Below, piece after piece: positions 35,640 through 47,243 of a stretch of 64,000 nucleotides of DNA; position 1 is the stretch's first letter, and each line of letters begins with the position of its first letter. Location of the stretch: assembly GCF_026151205.1 (NCBI RefSeq), contig NC_087073.1:11322636-11386635 (forward strand), given 5' to 3'. Origin of the DNA: Bolinopsis microptera (taxonomy: Eukaryota; Ctenophora; Tentaculata; Lobata; Bolinopsidae). The notes under the pieces were generated by a model. It did not search any database. It saw only the letters and a list, made by a program, of their open reading frames with translations, and was not told the DNA's origin. A program made the position numbers and the translations under genes.

Positions 35640-37715
35640 GAGGTGGTCTAGAAGTCTACGTCACATCTACCCATACCACGTCTCCTCGCTCACGCGCCAC
35701 TGCGCTTCACACCACTCTCGTAGCCGACGCGCCCTCGCCCCCTCGCCTCTCGCTAAGTCACCTCCGCAATTCAAGCTCTTCCTTTCCTCCCATAGACATA
35801 CCGCTAACGCCATACACTTAATCTGCCACAACACATTGTTTTGTAAAAATTGACGGAGCTAATTACCAGTAAATGCATAAATCTACTCATTCAAAAATTT
35901 AAAAGACTTCCAAATTCTGTAGATTAACTAGGATATTCTATGTCCCCCCTTCTAGGCACAGAACAGCCTCCTGCCGGACCTCAACCCCTCCCCCTTCTTC
36001 AAACCAGCGAGGTCTCTGACACCCTGCCCATCAGCTGCTCATCCTTCAGCATGTCAGAACTCGACACGTTTCTGAAGTCCGCCAAGTCCTCCAAGTCATA
36101 CGGTCTAGATAGCACTCATCCATATCTCCCCCATTCATGTCTCACGCCCCTCGGAAGCTTCCCCACAGCTACGTGAAAAACCTCCTGGATCTGTAATAAA
36201 GCATCATGGATTGTGTGATCCCCAAGCTGGAAAACGGCCCCCTTAATTCTCGTTATCCCCCCTATCCCCAAAACTGGGTCGCATGGTCATGAGATCCAGC
36301 AAGACACCAGAGAAAGACCTCACCGTGGCATTTCACTGTACGCACCGGTTTGCAGCGAAGTTTTAACATCAAGTTCCTTTCCTCAGACCGGATCTACCCA
36401 TTTCTAAGATCCTCTTGCATCTCCCGGCACACCAACACACAACACCACTCCGCGTTTCCCACCACGCAGGACAGTCGGAAGACGCCCACCACTTCCCACA
36501 GGTCTTGCCCTAGTCGTTATCGAGGGAATGCAAGATCGGAAATCGTTCAGCCGCAATTGTTTTGTCGATTTTTCGAAGCGTGCGGAAGCCTTAACCGGGA
36601 TGCCCTTTTCTACATCCTCTCCCTCTACGGGAACTCCCTACTCCACTTGTAGATGCTATCAGGATCCTTCTTTCATTGACCTCATCGTTCTCTGCCCGTG
36701 GTACCATGACCATTCGACGGCCTCTTACGACTTTTTTGGACACTTATTGGGAGGTTCTTCAAGGGAACACGCTAGCACCCTTTTTCTTCATAATGTCCTT
36801 GACTATGTCCTCAGACGCTGCATGGGTGACGAATTAGGTCTTACATACGAGTGCCGTCGCCTAGGACTACGCCGAAGCTCGTCGCCCAGCAGCCAGGACT
36901 CTCCCGACTCATCACAGCCACCTTGGCACCCACCCTTTCGCACGGCTGATTCTCGCCCGCCCCGCCATCTCCCTTAATTTCAGAACACATAGAGCACCCA
37001 TCGTCAACTTCTGCTGACAGAACTTGAAAAATGCAGCCGCACAAGTTGGTCTTGTGATGAATGCTTCTAAGACGCGTTCATGACCATTCAAATTATCCTG
37101 ACACTGTCGACTTAATTCTATTCAGGCCGCAGATTAAACAGTGTGTGACTTAAATACCTCGGCTCTTTCATTGCGGTCAGTAGAAAGGATTTCAACTCAA
37201 AGGAAAGGATGGCTGGTCAGGCCTGTTTTAAACTGCAAAAAGTCTGGTCCTCTGGCATTTCGACAATGAAAGTCAAGTCTTTAGAGCCTGTGTCGAACTA
37301 GTATTGCTCTATGGAGGACCATGGACCCTAAAAAGCAGGGTTGAGAAGGGGGACTCAAAACGGGTTTTACACCCGTCTTTTAATGAAGGCCAAGAACATC
37401 TCGTGGAAGAAACATCCAACCCTCAAGCAGATCTATGGCAACCTTCCATCTATTGCCTCAGTGGTTGCGTCGAGGCGCTCCAGATTTGCTGGGCATTGCA
37501 TGAGAGCTTCTGACCAAGTTATCTCCACTATCCTCCCCTGGCGACTTGCCCAATCCGGCCGTGGAAGGAGACCACTCACCTTCCTGGACGTAGTAGCTCG
37601 TGACACTGGGCTCCAGTTAGACGACCTTCGAACTGTTATGTGCGATCGAGACGTGTGGAGGCAGACAGTGAATGGGATTTCGATTGAGGATCGCCCAAAG
37701 TAAAGTAAAGTAAGT
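35640..37715 (+). pseudogene. Non-LTR retrotransposon (LINE) ORF2, frameshifted
   Basis: Several broken frames in series follow LINE ORF2 order. FLKSAKSSKSYGLDSTHPYL near 36070 is the linker before RT. FVDFSKRAEALTGM near 36550 corresponds to the FxDFSKAFDS RT motif. A GVLQGxTLAPFLF-like zone lies near 36750, a YAEA-like remnant of YADD near 36870, and YLGSFIAVSRKDFNS near 37160. A C-terminal block runs from 37341 to 37703 (RRSRFAGHCMRASDQVIS, GRRPLTFLDVVARDTG, DVWRQTV). The 3' end is an AAAGT repeat at 37697-37713, a typical LINE tail. The 5' part, including the endonuclease, is not seen. Dead copy. Confidence 0.8.
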
Positions 37716-39519
37716 ATATCTAGAGAGATATACTCAACTAACAGCCAGGTATGAGCTGTGACCGGACATTGTGCCGGATACAGGATGATGTGCTGATAAG
37801 GTGCCGGATTAGGTGCCGGATAAGGTGCCACTGAACGGCAGAGAGGTTGTATGAAAATCTTCTCAATCTTTATATTAACGTGGTCGTAGCATTATTGTAC
37901 TTAGTTTATTAAGTCTAAGAGAGCTTATCTACAACTTCGCAGGCCAAAATGAACAGATCTTAAGTGTCAAGAGTTTAAATTCCCAAATAGTCAGACTGAG
38001 CAGGTTGAGCTGCAGTAAAACACAGTACTAAGGTGTTAAAACAATTTCATTACTATCTTCAGTAACATCCTCAATAAATGTAATAGATTTGTAGTGTTGT
38101 AACTTGTAAGTAGATCTTAAGTGTGAACTGTTTATGGAAATTTTCTGCAGTGATCACAAACTTTAATATATTATTATTGTGTCTGACTATTCAGTAGCGG
38201 GCAATAATGAGCCTCATTAGGCGGTACCGAGCATGTTGGGGGATGACGATCTGATCACTTTAAGTGAATGCTGATTGTGAATTTCCTTAAAATCAAAGAA
38301 ATTCACGTTATAGCGCTTCGGTTGCTGTCCTATGAGCAGGTTCTAACCAATCAGACCATTGATTGAGTGAAGAAATCACAGATTAAGTGCCGAGATCATG
38401 TATCCGCCAGATCTTAAAATGGTCATAACTCGGTTTAGTTGTAAACAACCAAGTTGAAATTTTGGTAAAGCACTTCAATTATCAAACCACATGAGTCTGA
38501 AAATTTTGGAGTTCCTAACTCAAAACGTTCTCACTTTATGGCAACAAAAGAGAAAAAGAGGGAGTGTCATGGTGTGCCACACCCTCTGTGATCGAAGGAT
38601 TTTTACGAACATTTCAGGAATTTTAAGTTTGACCCATATCTATATTCTCTGAAATTTTTAAGCAATTCTGATACCAATTACGTGAGTTATGAAAGGGTTG
38701 CGTGTGGGTAGTTACTTTTGGGCCACCCTGTACCTATATATATCGTCTCGCTTTATATTATATAGTAAGATAAAACGAAATAAAAATGTTTACTAATGTA
38801 TTTATGGTTTTAAAATGGCTTAACGCTTGTACAAGATAACATGATTGAATCATTCGGCATTAGGGGCAACTCAGAGGGTCCCAATTGACCTGTTTACCAA
38901 AATATAGCTTTTGTCACTATTATAGTATTATAAGTTGTAGTATTATGAATAAAAGGAGGTCTAATAAAAGCCAGCTTGCTACTTTATCAAAACAATTTAC
39001 GATCCCCATTTCGGTATCGGTATAATTTATCGATATGTTTAGAGCTATCCAATGTTATGTAGCACACCAGATAATGTTAGGAGCATAAAATGTATTAATC
39101 TCATTATAATATGTTAAATATTGGCCGCTCTATCTTGGCAAGTTGGTATTTTAGTCACTGTATAGGGCGCCCTGACCTACGCAAATATATCCCTTGTGAA
39201 TATTCATTGCATTCTTTTCAATACTAAAAAATATCGCAAAATTCATAATCTGAGAACAAACTAGTATAACATTGTGTCGGTTATTCAAACCGTTATTTAA
39301 TTTTACTCATTTATCTTAAATCGATTATAATTATTTAAGACATACCATTAAAACATCATACACGATACAGAAACTGAAACAGAAACTGAAACAAAATGGT
39401 CACTTATAGTCTGATTATAACTGTTAATGTTATTGTCACTAGTCTGATTATAACTGTAATTGGCGACTGTAAAGTTGAATTCTCGCCACTTAACTCGTGT
39501 GACGTAATAACGTAATGCT
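37716..39519. other. Intergenic with mobile-element ends
   Basis: A short GGTGCCGGATAA repeat lies at about 37770-37830. CTTTTGGGCCACCCTGTA near 38716-38733 looks like one terminal repeat of a Tc1/mariner-type element (CAGGGTGGCCCAAAAG reversed, at TA); I did not find the partner. It adjoins TATATATCGTCTCGCTTTATA, a motif also at 42.9 and 58.55 kb. No gene seen. Confidence 0.5.
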
Positions 39520-39577
39520 ATAGTTACTATAGTTACTATAGTTACTATAGTTACTATAGTTACTATAGTTACTAATA
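39520..39577. repeat. 9-bp minisatellite, about six copies
   Basis: TAGTTACTA repeated head to tail just downstream of the Rab-like gene's stop codon. Confidence 0.9.
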
Positions 39578-39603
39578 ACTCTGAAAGCTATCAGTTAACT
39601 TCT

Positions 39604-42600
39604 CTATCTGAGGGTGGGGAGGCAGCTACAGCAGCCACACAGCCCCCCTGAATCATCTGATTTATAAGTTAAGAGTTCCTTTTGTTTGAGTTTTGCTTTG
39701 AACACCTTGTGGTTGATAAGGGTCTTGGTTTGGGTCTCTATTTCCCGATCTATTGATTGTATCATTTCGTTCAGGATCTCTGGGGGAGTAAAGATTGGAT
39801 TAATTTTTAACCTACTCAAATTACTGGCGTCCTTTGGTCCTTGGACAACCCCTTCAAATTCCCCCGCATTTTAAAGTCTGATAAATTAATTGTCACAAAA
39901 TTTTGAATTTTCTTAGTTCCAATTTGTTATAACGGGTATAGGACACTAGGACGTAGGAGACAAGGCGGTTACTTTCCTAAAAGGGTGGACACAAGGGCGA
40001 ATCACATGATTCATTTTAGCATGGACACGATGGCGGAACCAAAAAACCGTCCTACTACTAGATGATGGTCTGAATGATGGTTTGAAATTGACACACCTCA
40101 GTGAAATTCGTCTGCCCAAAGTAAATAACCGCCTTGGTACGTACCACCCCTGATCTAAACCCGGGTAACCGTAGCGTCAGCGATTGCGATTTTCTGAAGA
40201 CCGAGTTTGTCACATGAACATCTAGGCAGTGTTTGATTGGTCTAAGCACTTTACCAAACCCCAAAATCTGCTGCTGAGTTGGCTGAGATATTTCAGGAAA
40301 ATCTCTCAATTTCTGGCTCGTTTAACCCTTTTAGGAAAGTACCGCCATTGTGTCTGTGTTCCCGTTATAACTTGCGAATTGAAGAGAGACTGGTGGATAT
40401 ATCTTAAACTGAATTTCACCCAAAAGATCTGTAACGATCACAAAGCCACCAAACATGAGGTGTGTGTTACCTGAGAATAGTTGGACAACTCTAGTTCTGT
40501 CTGGTTTATCTCCGTCAAACACTCCACACTCCAGATACTTCTCCAACTCTAGCTCCTCTTGCACGCTCATCGCTTCCTCCTCCGTCACTTGTCTTTTATC
40601 TACCAAATCTGCCTGAGGGACACGGCTGGTCACTTGCAGTTACAGGGGGGGGGGGGGGCTGGTTACTTGTAAATTGTAGGGGGGACTGGTCACTTGCAGG
40701 GGGGGAGCTGGTTACTTGTAAATTGTAGGGGGGGCTGGTCACTCGTAGGGGGGGGGGCTGGTTACTTGTAAAATGTAAATTGTAGGGGGAGCTGGTCACT
40801 CGTAGGGTGGGGGGGCTGGTTACTTGTAAATTGTAGGAGGGACTGGACACTCGTGGGGAGGGGGAGCTGGTCACTCGTAGGGGGGGCTGGTTACTTGTAA
40901 GTTGTAGGAGGGACTGGTCACTCGTGGGGAGGGGGCCGGGGGGACTGGTCACTCGTAGGGGAACAATATACGGTAATCAATAAACATTCAGTTGACTCGC
41001 TAATTTTGCTATTTATTGCCAATTGATTCAGTGGGCCCATACTTGTGCAAGAGGTGTGTTTTGGTGACCCTCAGGTCCTTTGATTACATACATTTTGTCC
41101 TAGAAAATCTGATTTTATCGGAGTCTACTTTTGAGAAGATTTAATGTTGTTCATTCATTGTGTAAATTTGTATGTAATTGATTGATTTGAAAGATTTCAA
41201 TAAATAAAATATTTAAATTTACATCTAACATTGTCCATTGTACGGCTCAAAATGTGCTTTAGTTGGATTGGTTGAATTTTGGCTGGAATTAATCACGAGG
41301 TTATACTGAGTAGTCGGATTTAGTAGCTGGCCGTGATCATTTGGGGAAATTCGAGATTGGAGATGGACCACAATTTTCAAGATTTTTCTAAATTTGACTT
41401 TGGGAAATTGTCGCAGGAAGAACTTTTGAGATGGGCATATGAAATGTTGAGCTTAAAGAGGATAAATCAATCTTTCTTGACGATAAGATTATACCGACTA
41501 GTGGGGTTGAGTAGTTGTGGAATGTGAGATTACCTTGTTGCCAACTAGATAAATCACTGGATCTGCTTTAGCTGCGTGAGTTCGGATGTGGTCGACCCAT
41601 ACCTTCACGGATTGGAATGAGCTTCTGTTTGTCAAGTCAAACCTGAAATAAAGAAAAATTAAATCTTTCAATTGGCTAAAAATTCGATATACATCAATTA
41701 ATTTTGATTCTTAAATTTCATGAAAGACCCTTGTGAAACTTTTAAAATCAGAACTGGTAAGCAAAACCAACATATAGTTAATACTAAAAGGACAAAGGTG
41801 TACCATTATCCATTTACGACTTTCTAATTGATTAAAAAACAAGAAAAATGTGCCAAAATTATTTTGATAAAGCTAAAGGGAAATATTTACAAATTTCTGT
41901 TTTTTGCAAATTCCTCCTCTCCAACGAATACTTAAAAAGCTGATATTTACAATTTTTAAATTTTCTGTAACTACAGTAACCATGGTATGTAACCATGGTA
42001 ACTGGCACTCACATGAGTAAGAAAGCCATGCTGTCCCGGTACAGTGAAGCAGTCAGGCAACTGAATCTCGGATCACCACTTGTATCCCACAACTGCATGT
42101 GAATCCGGTACCGGTGGAAATTAACCTGCAGATATTACATTGATCACTGAAAGCTCTACTTCTCATTTGTTAATGAAATGCAAGAGTACCTTACGTGAAC
42201 TCTACCGGTCCCAGCGCCACACCCTGCAGTTTTTTTAATGAAAAGGCGATTTAACGGGTTTAACATACCTAAGTAGTAATATTTCAGCACCATATGATAT
42301 AAGAAATAGGAATGATGCTAAAGATAATGATACATGAAATGGGAGAGATCTAGAGACCCACCCTAGTTTCCACCAGTGCTAGACCAGGTGTTGGTTTACT
42401 CTCCAGAGGGTTGAAATAAACGTTTTTGTAGAAATTTAACACTGAAGATTTCCCGACGGTGCAGTCTCCGACGCAGATAAACTGAAGTGTGATATTTGAT
42501 TCAGCATACGTCTTAAAAGTCTGATTACCAAAAGTGTATCATAAGGTCAAACTAAATCTTTTCATCCGAATTTACTTAATTAAATAGAAAATACTGAAAA

Positions 42601-42842
42601 TTTAGAAGAAAAAAAACTGCACGTGCAACCCGGAATGAAAGGGAACGAACCTTCCAGAGATAATCATAGTGCACGTCCCTCAGATCATCAGTCTGGTTGT
42701 GGTAAGAGGAGGGTCTGAGGGGACTCTTTACAAAGGTTAGGGTGCTGTTTCCAGTAGAGTTGTAGTTGGGCTTCGTTTTTTTCTTTCTCTTCTGGCTTAT
42801 CAAACCGTTGTTAGAACTAAATGAATCTGCTTCAGGGTTCAT
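39604..42842 (-). CDS. Divergent Rab-family small GTPase, six exons
   Basis: Proposed exons (minus strand): 42842-42651, 42520-42362, 42125-42013, 41642-41534, 40612-40471 and about 39857-39604. All junctions are GT-AG and the phases agree through exon 5. The product, about 320 aa, would bind GTP and act in membrane traffic. It has a 64-residue N-terminal extension; P-loop GDCTVGKS (82-89); switch II WDTSGDPR (130 onward); FDLTNRSSF; and the G4 motif NKAD across the exon 4/5 border. Rabs usually have WDTAGQE: the catalytic Gln and the Glu are replaced by Asp and Pro. The last exon ends CGCCSCLPTLR, so there is no terminal prenylation CC/CxC motif. The start of exon 6 is uncertain: another acceptor (near 39885) would end the protein at ...RTPVI. 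Intron 4 holds a G-rich minisatellite. Confidence 0.78.
40641..40965. repeat. G-rich minisatellite in intron 4 of the Rab-like gene
   Basis: Variable units of GGGGGGGCTGGTTACTTGTA or GGGACTGGTCACTCGTAG with runs of 5 to 11 G on the + strand. The transcribed intron would be C-rich; the + strand could form G-quadruplexes. Confidence 0.88.
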
Positions 42843-44342
42843 GTCTGCGCAATTGTGTTACAATCAGTCAATTCAATATTTCACGATATCTTACTATAAG
42901 ATATAAAAGTATAAAGCAAGACGATATATATATCGGTTGCCATTTTACTGACACCACGACATCGAGTTAAACACGACTTTCCGCGAAACTGTGAGAGACA
43001 TACTATTGAAACTTGTTTGGCTGGGTATGCTAGTAAAATATGAACTGTACTATCTAGGTCAGTACTTAGGTAGCACTATTTAACGGATTTACAGTTACAC
43101 TCAAAGACTGAAATATATTGAAGACAGAACATTCTAAAATAGACATTGAGTAAAACAGTCTCAACACAATAGGATCGAATTTCACTGACCTTGTATTGTC
43201 TTGACTGGTATGGAAAATAGAAAACGATGCGTGTCACAGTAAAAGTCATCAACCGGTATAGTGTCGGTCACGTGGTAACGGTCGTCACAGGTGTGATTTA
43301 TTGTAAGAAATCACGACTTTAGAAAATTTTAGAAGACGACGATTGACTGTAGTGATGTACTTTTGTAGGAACAAAAAAACAGTGACGGTTGAAATTTATT
43401 GATACGTTTTTGTACTAGAGATGCCTCTAAGATCAAGACACCTTCACTGGTTTGAAAGGGCATACGCAATCTATTAGCGCTATTTCGGGAATCACCGAGA
43501 AAGCGTGCTGCTAAAAATGGAACTGATTCGTTTATTTTTAGTAGCCTGCTGCTGTAGGACCTGGTGCGAAAGGAATCTTGAATCATTGTATGGAAAACTA
43601 GGAAAAGGAATAGTGCGAGCTATTATTCCTTTTACGGGCACACCATGGATCTAGTAACGCGAAACAAACTCTTGAAATACAAAATGTAAAATGTACTAGA
43701 TTTTTTGATTTAGTGATTTACTGTAGTCTGAGAGCCTGGCCACAAGGCGGTGGCTTGGTAGAGTAGGACCAGGATCCTACTATACTTTCTTAACGCCACA
43801 TGATGTAAAACTAGATTATAGTAGAGTAAGAGATTTTATATGGGGCCGTATTGAAGAATGCCGTCGGATGTGTCGCGAAAACGAATCAATATCAAAGTTT
43901 ATTAGTAAAATTAGATTGAGGCTGTCGCTGCATTTAAGGACGTAATGAATAGTGACTCTCGCGGCTCTGGACTCTGGAGGAATTACGTTATATAGTAACA
44001 TTTGGGACCTCACGATGTTGATAGTGCCCAGTTTTTCTCAACAAAAGCTGGAAGGGTTGCCACAATGCCACCGCTAACTTGCATCCTCTAGCAGGTTATC
44101 TGCCAAACTCGCTATCGTCACGTTGGCGATCCCTTTTAGAAGACTACTTGTCTCGTGAATTGTGACAACTTCACCACTCACCAATTCACCTCAAATATGT
44201 GTCTTATGAGGTCACTTCATCGAATCTTAATTCAAGGTACCAGGTACTTGTCATACGTTGTATGACCCGCCGCGCACGAAGTGCGCGGCTCCCCCTGTAT
44301 CGTCAGAACGATAAAGTGTGAAACGACCGTGGGTGTCCAAAC
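42843..44342. other. Intergenic; promoter side of the Rab-like gene; ends at a gap
   Basis: 42895-42995 carries, in reverse, the dispersed motif TATATCGTC.TGCTTTATA plus GTCGTGGTGTCAGTAAAATG shared with 58.45-58.59 kb. A perfect hairpin, GCCGCGCAC-GAA-GTGCGCGGC, lies at 44269-44289, about 55 bases before the gap. No gene seen. Confidence 0.5.
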
Positions 44343-44442
44343 NNNNNNNNNNNNNNNNNNNNNNNNNNNNNNNNNNNNNNNNNNNNNNNNNNNNNNNNNN
44401 NNNNNNNNNNNNNNNNNNNNNNNNNNNNNNNNNNNNNNNNNN
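44343..44442. other. Assembly gap (100 N)
   Basis: Exactly 100 N, the usual placeholder for a gap of unknown length. Order and distance across it should not be trusted. Confidence 0.99.
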
Positions 44443-47243
44443 TATCATTCATAATTTCTGGGATTGAGACGACTTATATCAGCATTAAAGGAAGAGTTTG
44501 CTTGTCTGACTTACTTCATTAGACACTTCTGGTCAAGAACTGAACAAGAACCACATTCGAAAACTGGAACATCTGAATGACTCCGCAACCCAGGAATAAA
44601 CTACTCAGTTATTATCGCTCAATAATCGGTTTGGTATCGACGTTACATACTTTATTTTATTTTATTAAAAAGCTGATTTTAGAAACCAGGGAATTAAAGT
44701 TACCCTCCTAAGGCTAACATTAAATCGCTGATTTTATTTATATATATCACTTTTTTTTTGTTCATTCTTTTCCTTCAAAACATTCCAGTACATTGTGCAG
44801 AAAGTTGGAGATGAAGCCGTAGTACGTACATGTAGCATTGCACTGGATCGAACTTGCAGAGTGTGGTTTCCTCCAGTCTGCGCCGCACGCTTATATAAAC
44901 ATACGCGGCGCAGATCGACTGGTATGGAGGAGATTGCACTGTGTAGGCTCCGGTGTAGTGTGATATGTATGTACTACGGCTTTACAAATTTTGGAAGCAT
45001 GTAGGGATATATTTCTGATACCAATCGTATATACTAAAAATACTCTAGCACAATTGTAACTGCAGTTTTACAGAACTCTAAATGCTTAATGAACACTCTT
45101 GCAGGTACCACCCGTATTCACACTCAGACCTGAGTTTAGTCATTTTCCGATACGAGATTGGGGACGGGTTCTATAAACAAACAAACAACAAACAGTAGCA
45201 CAGGTGTTTTTAAAAGTTCTAACTTTCTAGTGAATTGTAGGACGGTGACCGTAAAAAGTGTTCGTATTATAAAACTCGATATTTTATTCCTCGCCTTTAC
45301 CATTCGTGCATAAAATCCGTTATTAATCCGCCGCTCTAAAAACTGCTGTCATTAATTTGTCGTTATTACCAGCAGTATTAGCTCCGCAAATTTCTTTTCT
45401 ATGACAAAAAACGGATTCGACGCTTTATTTTCCAATCTTCCCTCGAGTCGTAACTACGGAGAATGAAAAGAATTTACAGAGGAATTGAGTGATGAAAAGA
45501 TTGTTTATGAGCATTAATTATACCTCATATGGAGCTGTTGTTTCCTCGTCACAAGGTTTTCATTAAGCCTTTTGACGATACATCACTTACATGGGTAACA
45601 CAGTCGCCACACTTGTGCAATTATATGAGTTATACACATAAAATACTGGTGTCGGACCAGCGTATGATTTGTCTGTGAATCTACCAAATAAAATATTTGA
45701 ATTAAGGAAGTGTCCAACCTCCCTGTCAGGCAACTCTTTTGTGTCTCCAAATATTATTCTCCTTCACAGTTAAAGCACACAAGTTAACTCCCGGTGTGTA
45801 CACTGTGTACTTTATAGAGTTTATACATATTATTACTGTGATATTACTGTACCGTGTGTATTTTGTGGTATCCCATGTGGCCCTGCCCTCAATTCCACAT
45901 TCTACATTGTTTGTGGGGTTTTAGTGTGGTGCACATTTACTATATTTATTGTGATAAGTTTGTTAATTAAGTTTTTTATGAATAATAATTACGCTAATCA
46001 TGTCAATTTAATTTTTTTTCTTCCTTTTTCATTGTTCGTGAATCGTGCTACGCCTAATTAATACTAAACTGCTAGAAAATTGTATTTGAAGTTTGAACGT
46101 TATTAACAATAAATCAGGCCTTGAGAAAATGTAATCTTTTAGATGAAAGACATGTCAAATGAGCTAAACTTATCCTTAAACGATAATAACTTTTTGGGAC
46201 TTCTAGTTGTCACACTGACGTGTCAGCGTCCCGTGCAATGTCACGTGGGTCACTCTCTGGTCTCTCTCGTCATTCACGTTATAATAATATGTTATTAGTC
46301 ATATCAAATCTTCAGTGTGACAACTAAAAGGTAACTACAGGGTGTCCCACTCTATACCTACTAGTCTTTGTTGCTCAATCTTGTTAAACTCGGAGCTCTG
46401 TTTAGACAGTAGACACCGCGCACGAGTAAGTGTTAACCATGATTACTACTCGTTAAGTCTATAATCATGTAAGTGTTCACAGGCAATCATACTACGTTTA
46501 TTACTAATCATCTGACATTTGCCGTTACTTATGAATTATTAAATAGTTATCATTAGCGTGTTAAAGTTTCCAGTTATCATTTAAGATTTTATTTGTTGTG
46601 GGTAAGGTTCTGGAAATGTTAGGACCGTAATGTCTCAGTTAATAAGAGAAATGCTTAATTTGAACCTAATTCAGTTACTTGTAAATCACACATCAAACGA
46701 ATTTGAGAAATTTTCTTTGTTCCACAACTTGGCTGTGTGGTATACTGTATTGTTGAATAGTATTCTAATAGACAATAAGATGATAATCAAATACATCTCC
46801 AGAACACATTCGTACACTATCAGCAGATTTTAGCTTCTGTTTGTATTGTGTCATCTCCTCATTTCTATTAACTTACGTGCAGCAGTCAATAGTTGCACAA
46901 CACAGTGCATATGTACAGTTTTGCATTATTATTATTTTATTATCATCCGTTATCGTTATGTCTGATAATTCTTGCTTAATTTGCTGTTTTATGGATATAA
47001 GGTTGCTCAATGTTGCTAATATTATACCGATGTTGCAACTTATATATATATTAATGCCCTGACAACAATACTTATCACAGTCCTCTAGCTCCCTTGACAT
47101 TTATCTCATCCATATTAAAACGTTCCTCACCTCATCCCCAAGTATTGTACGTCACTTTAACACGTCACTTTAACACGTGACTATAACACGTAACTTTGTT
47201 TCAGAAGAGCAGATGTACTAGAGGTAAGATCTGCGGAGTGACC
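44443..47243. other. Intergenic region upstream of the aminopeptidase
   Basis: No gene recognised. Contains an inverted repeat at 44860-44945 (CCTCCAGTCTGCGCCGC against GCGGCGCAGATCGACTGG) and a small MITE at 46197-46333. CAGGGTGTCCCA near 46340 resembles a mariner-type end. The open frames here are short and unconvincing. Confidence 0.5.
46197..46333. mobile_element. Miniature inverted-repeat element, ~135 bp
   Basis: CTTCTAGTTGTCACACTGA at 46200-46218 faces TCAGTGTGACAACTAAAAG at 46312-46330 (18 of 19 pair). No coding capacity. Superfamily not determined. Confidence 0.7.

Noticed and set aside
41362-41527. Possible plus-strand exon (MDHNFQDFSKFDFGKLSQEEL) in the Rab intron
   Set aside because: Protein-like composition, but no matching neighbours, splice context or known family; it overlaps the Rab intron border. 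Could be a retroelement fragment.
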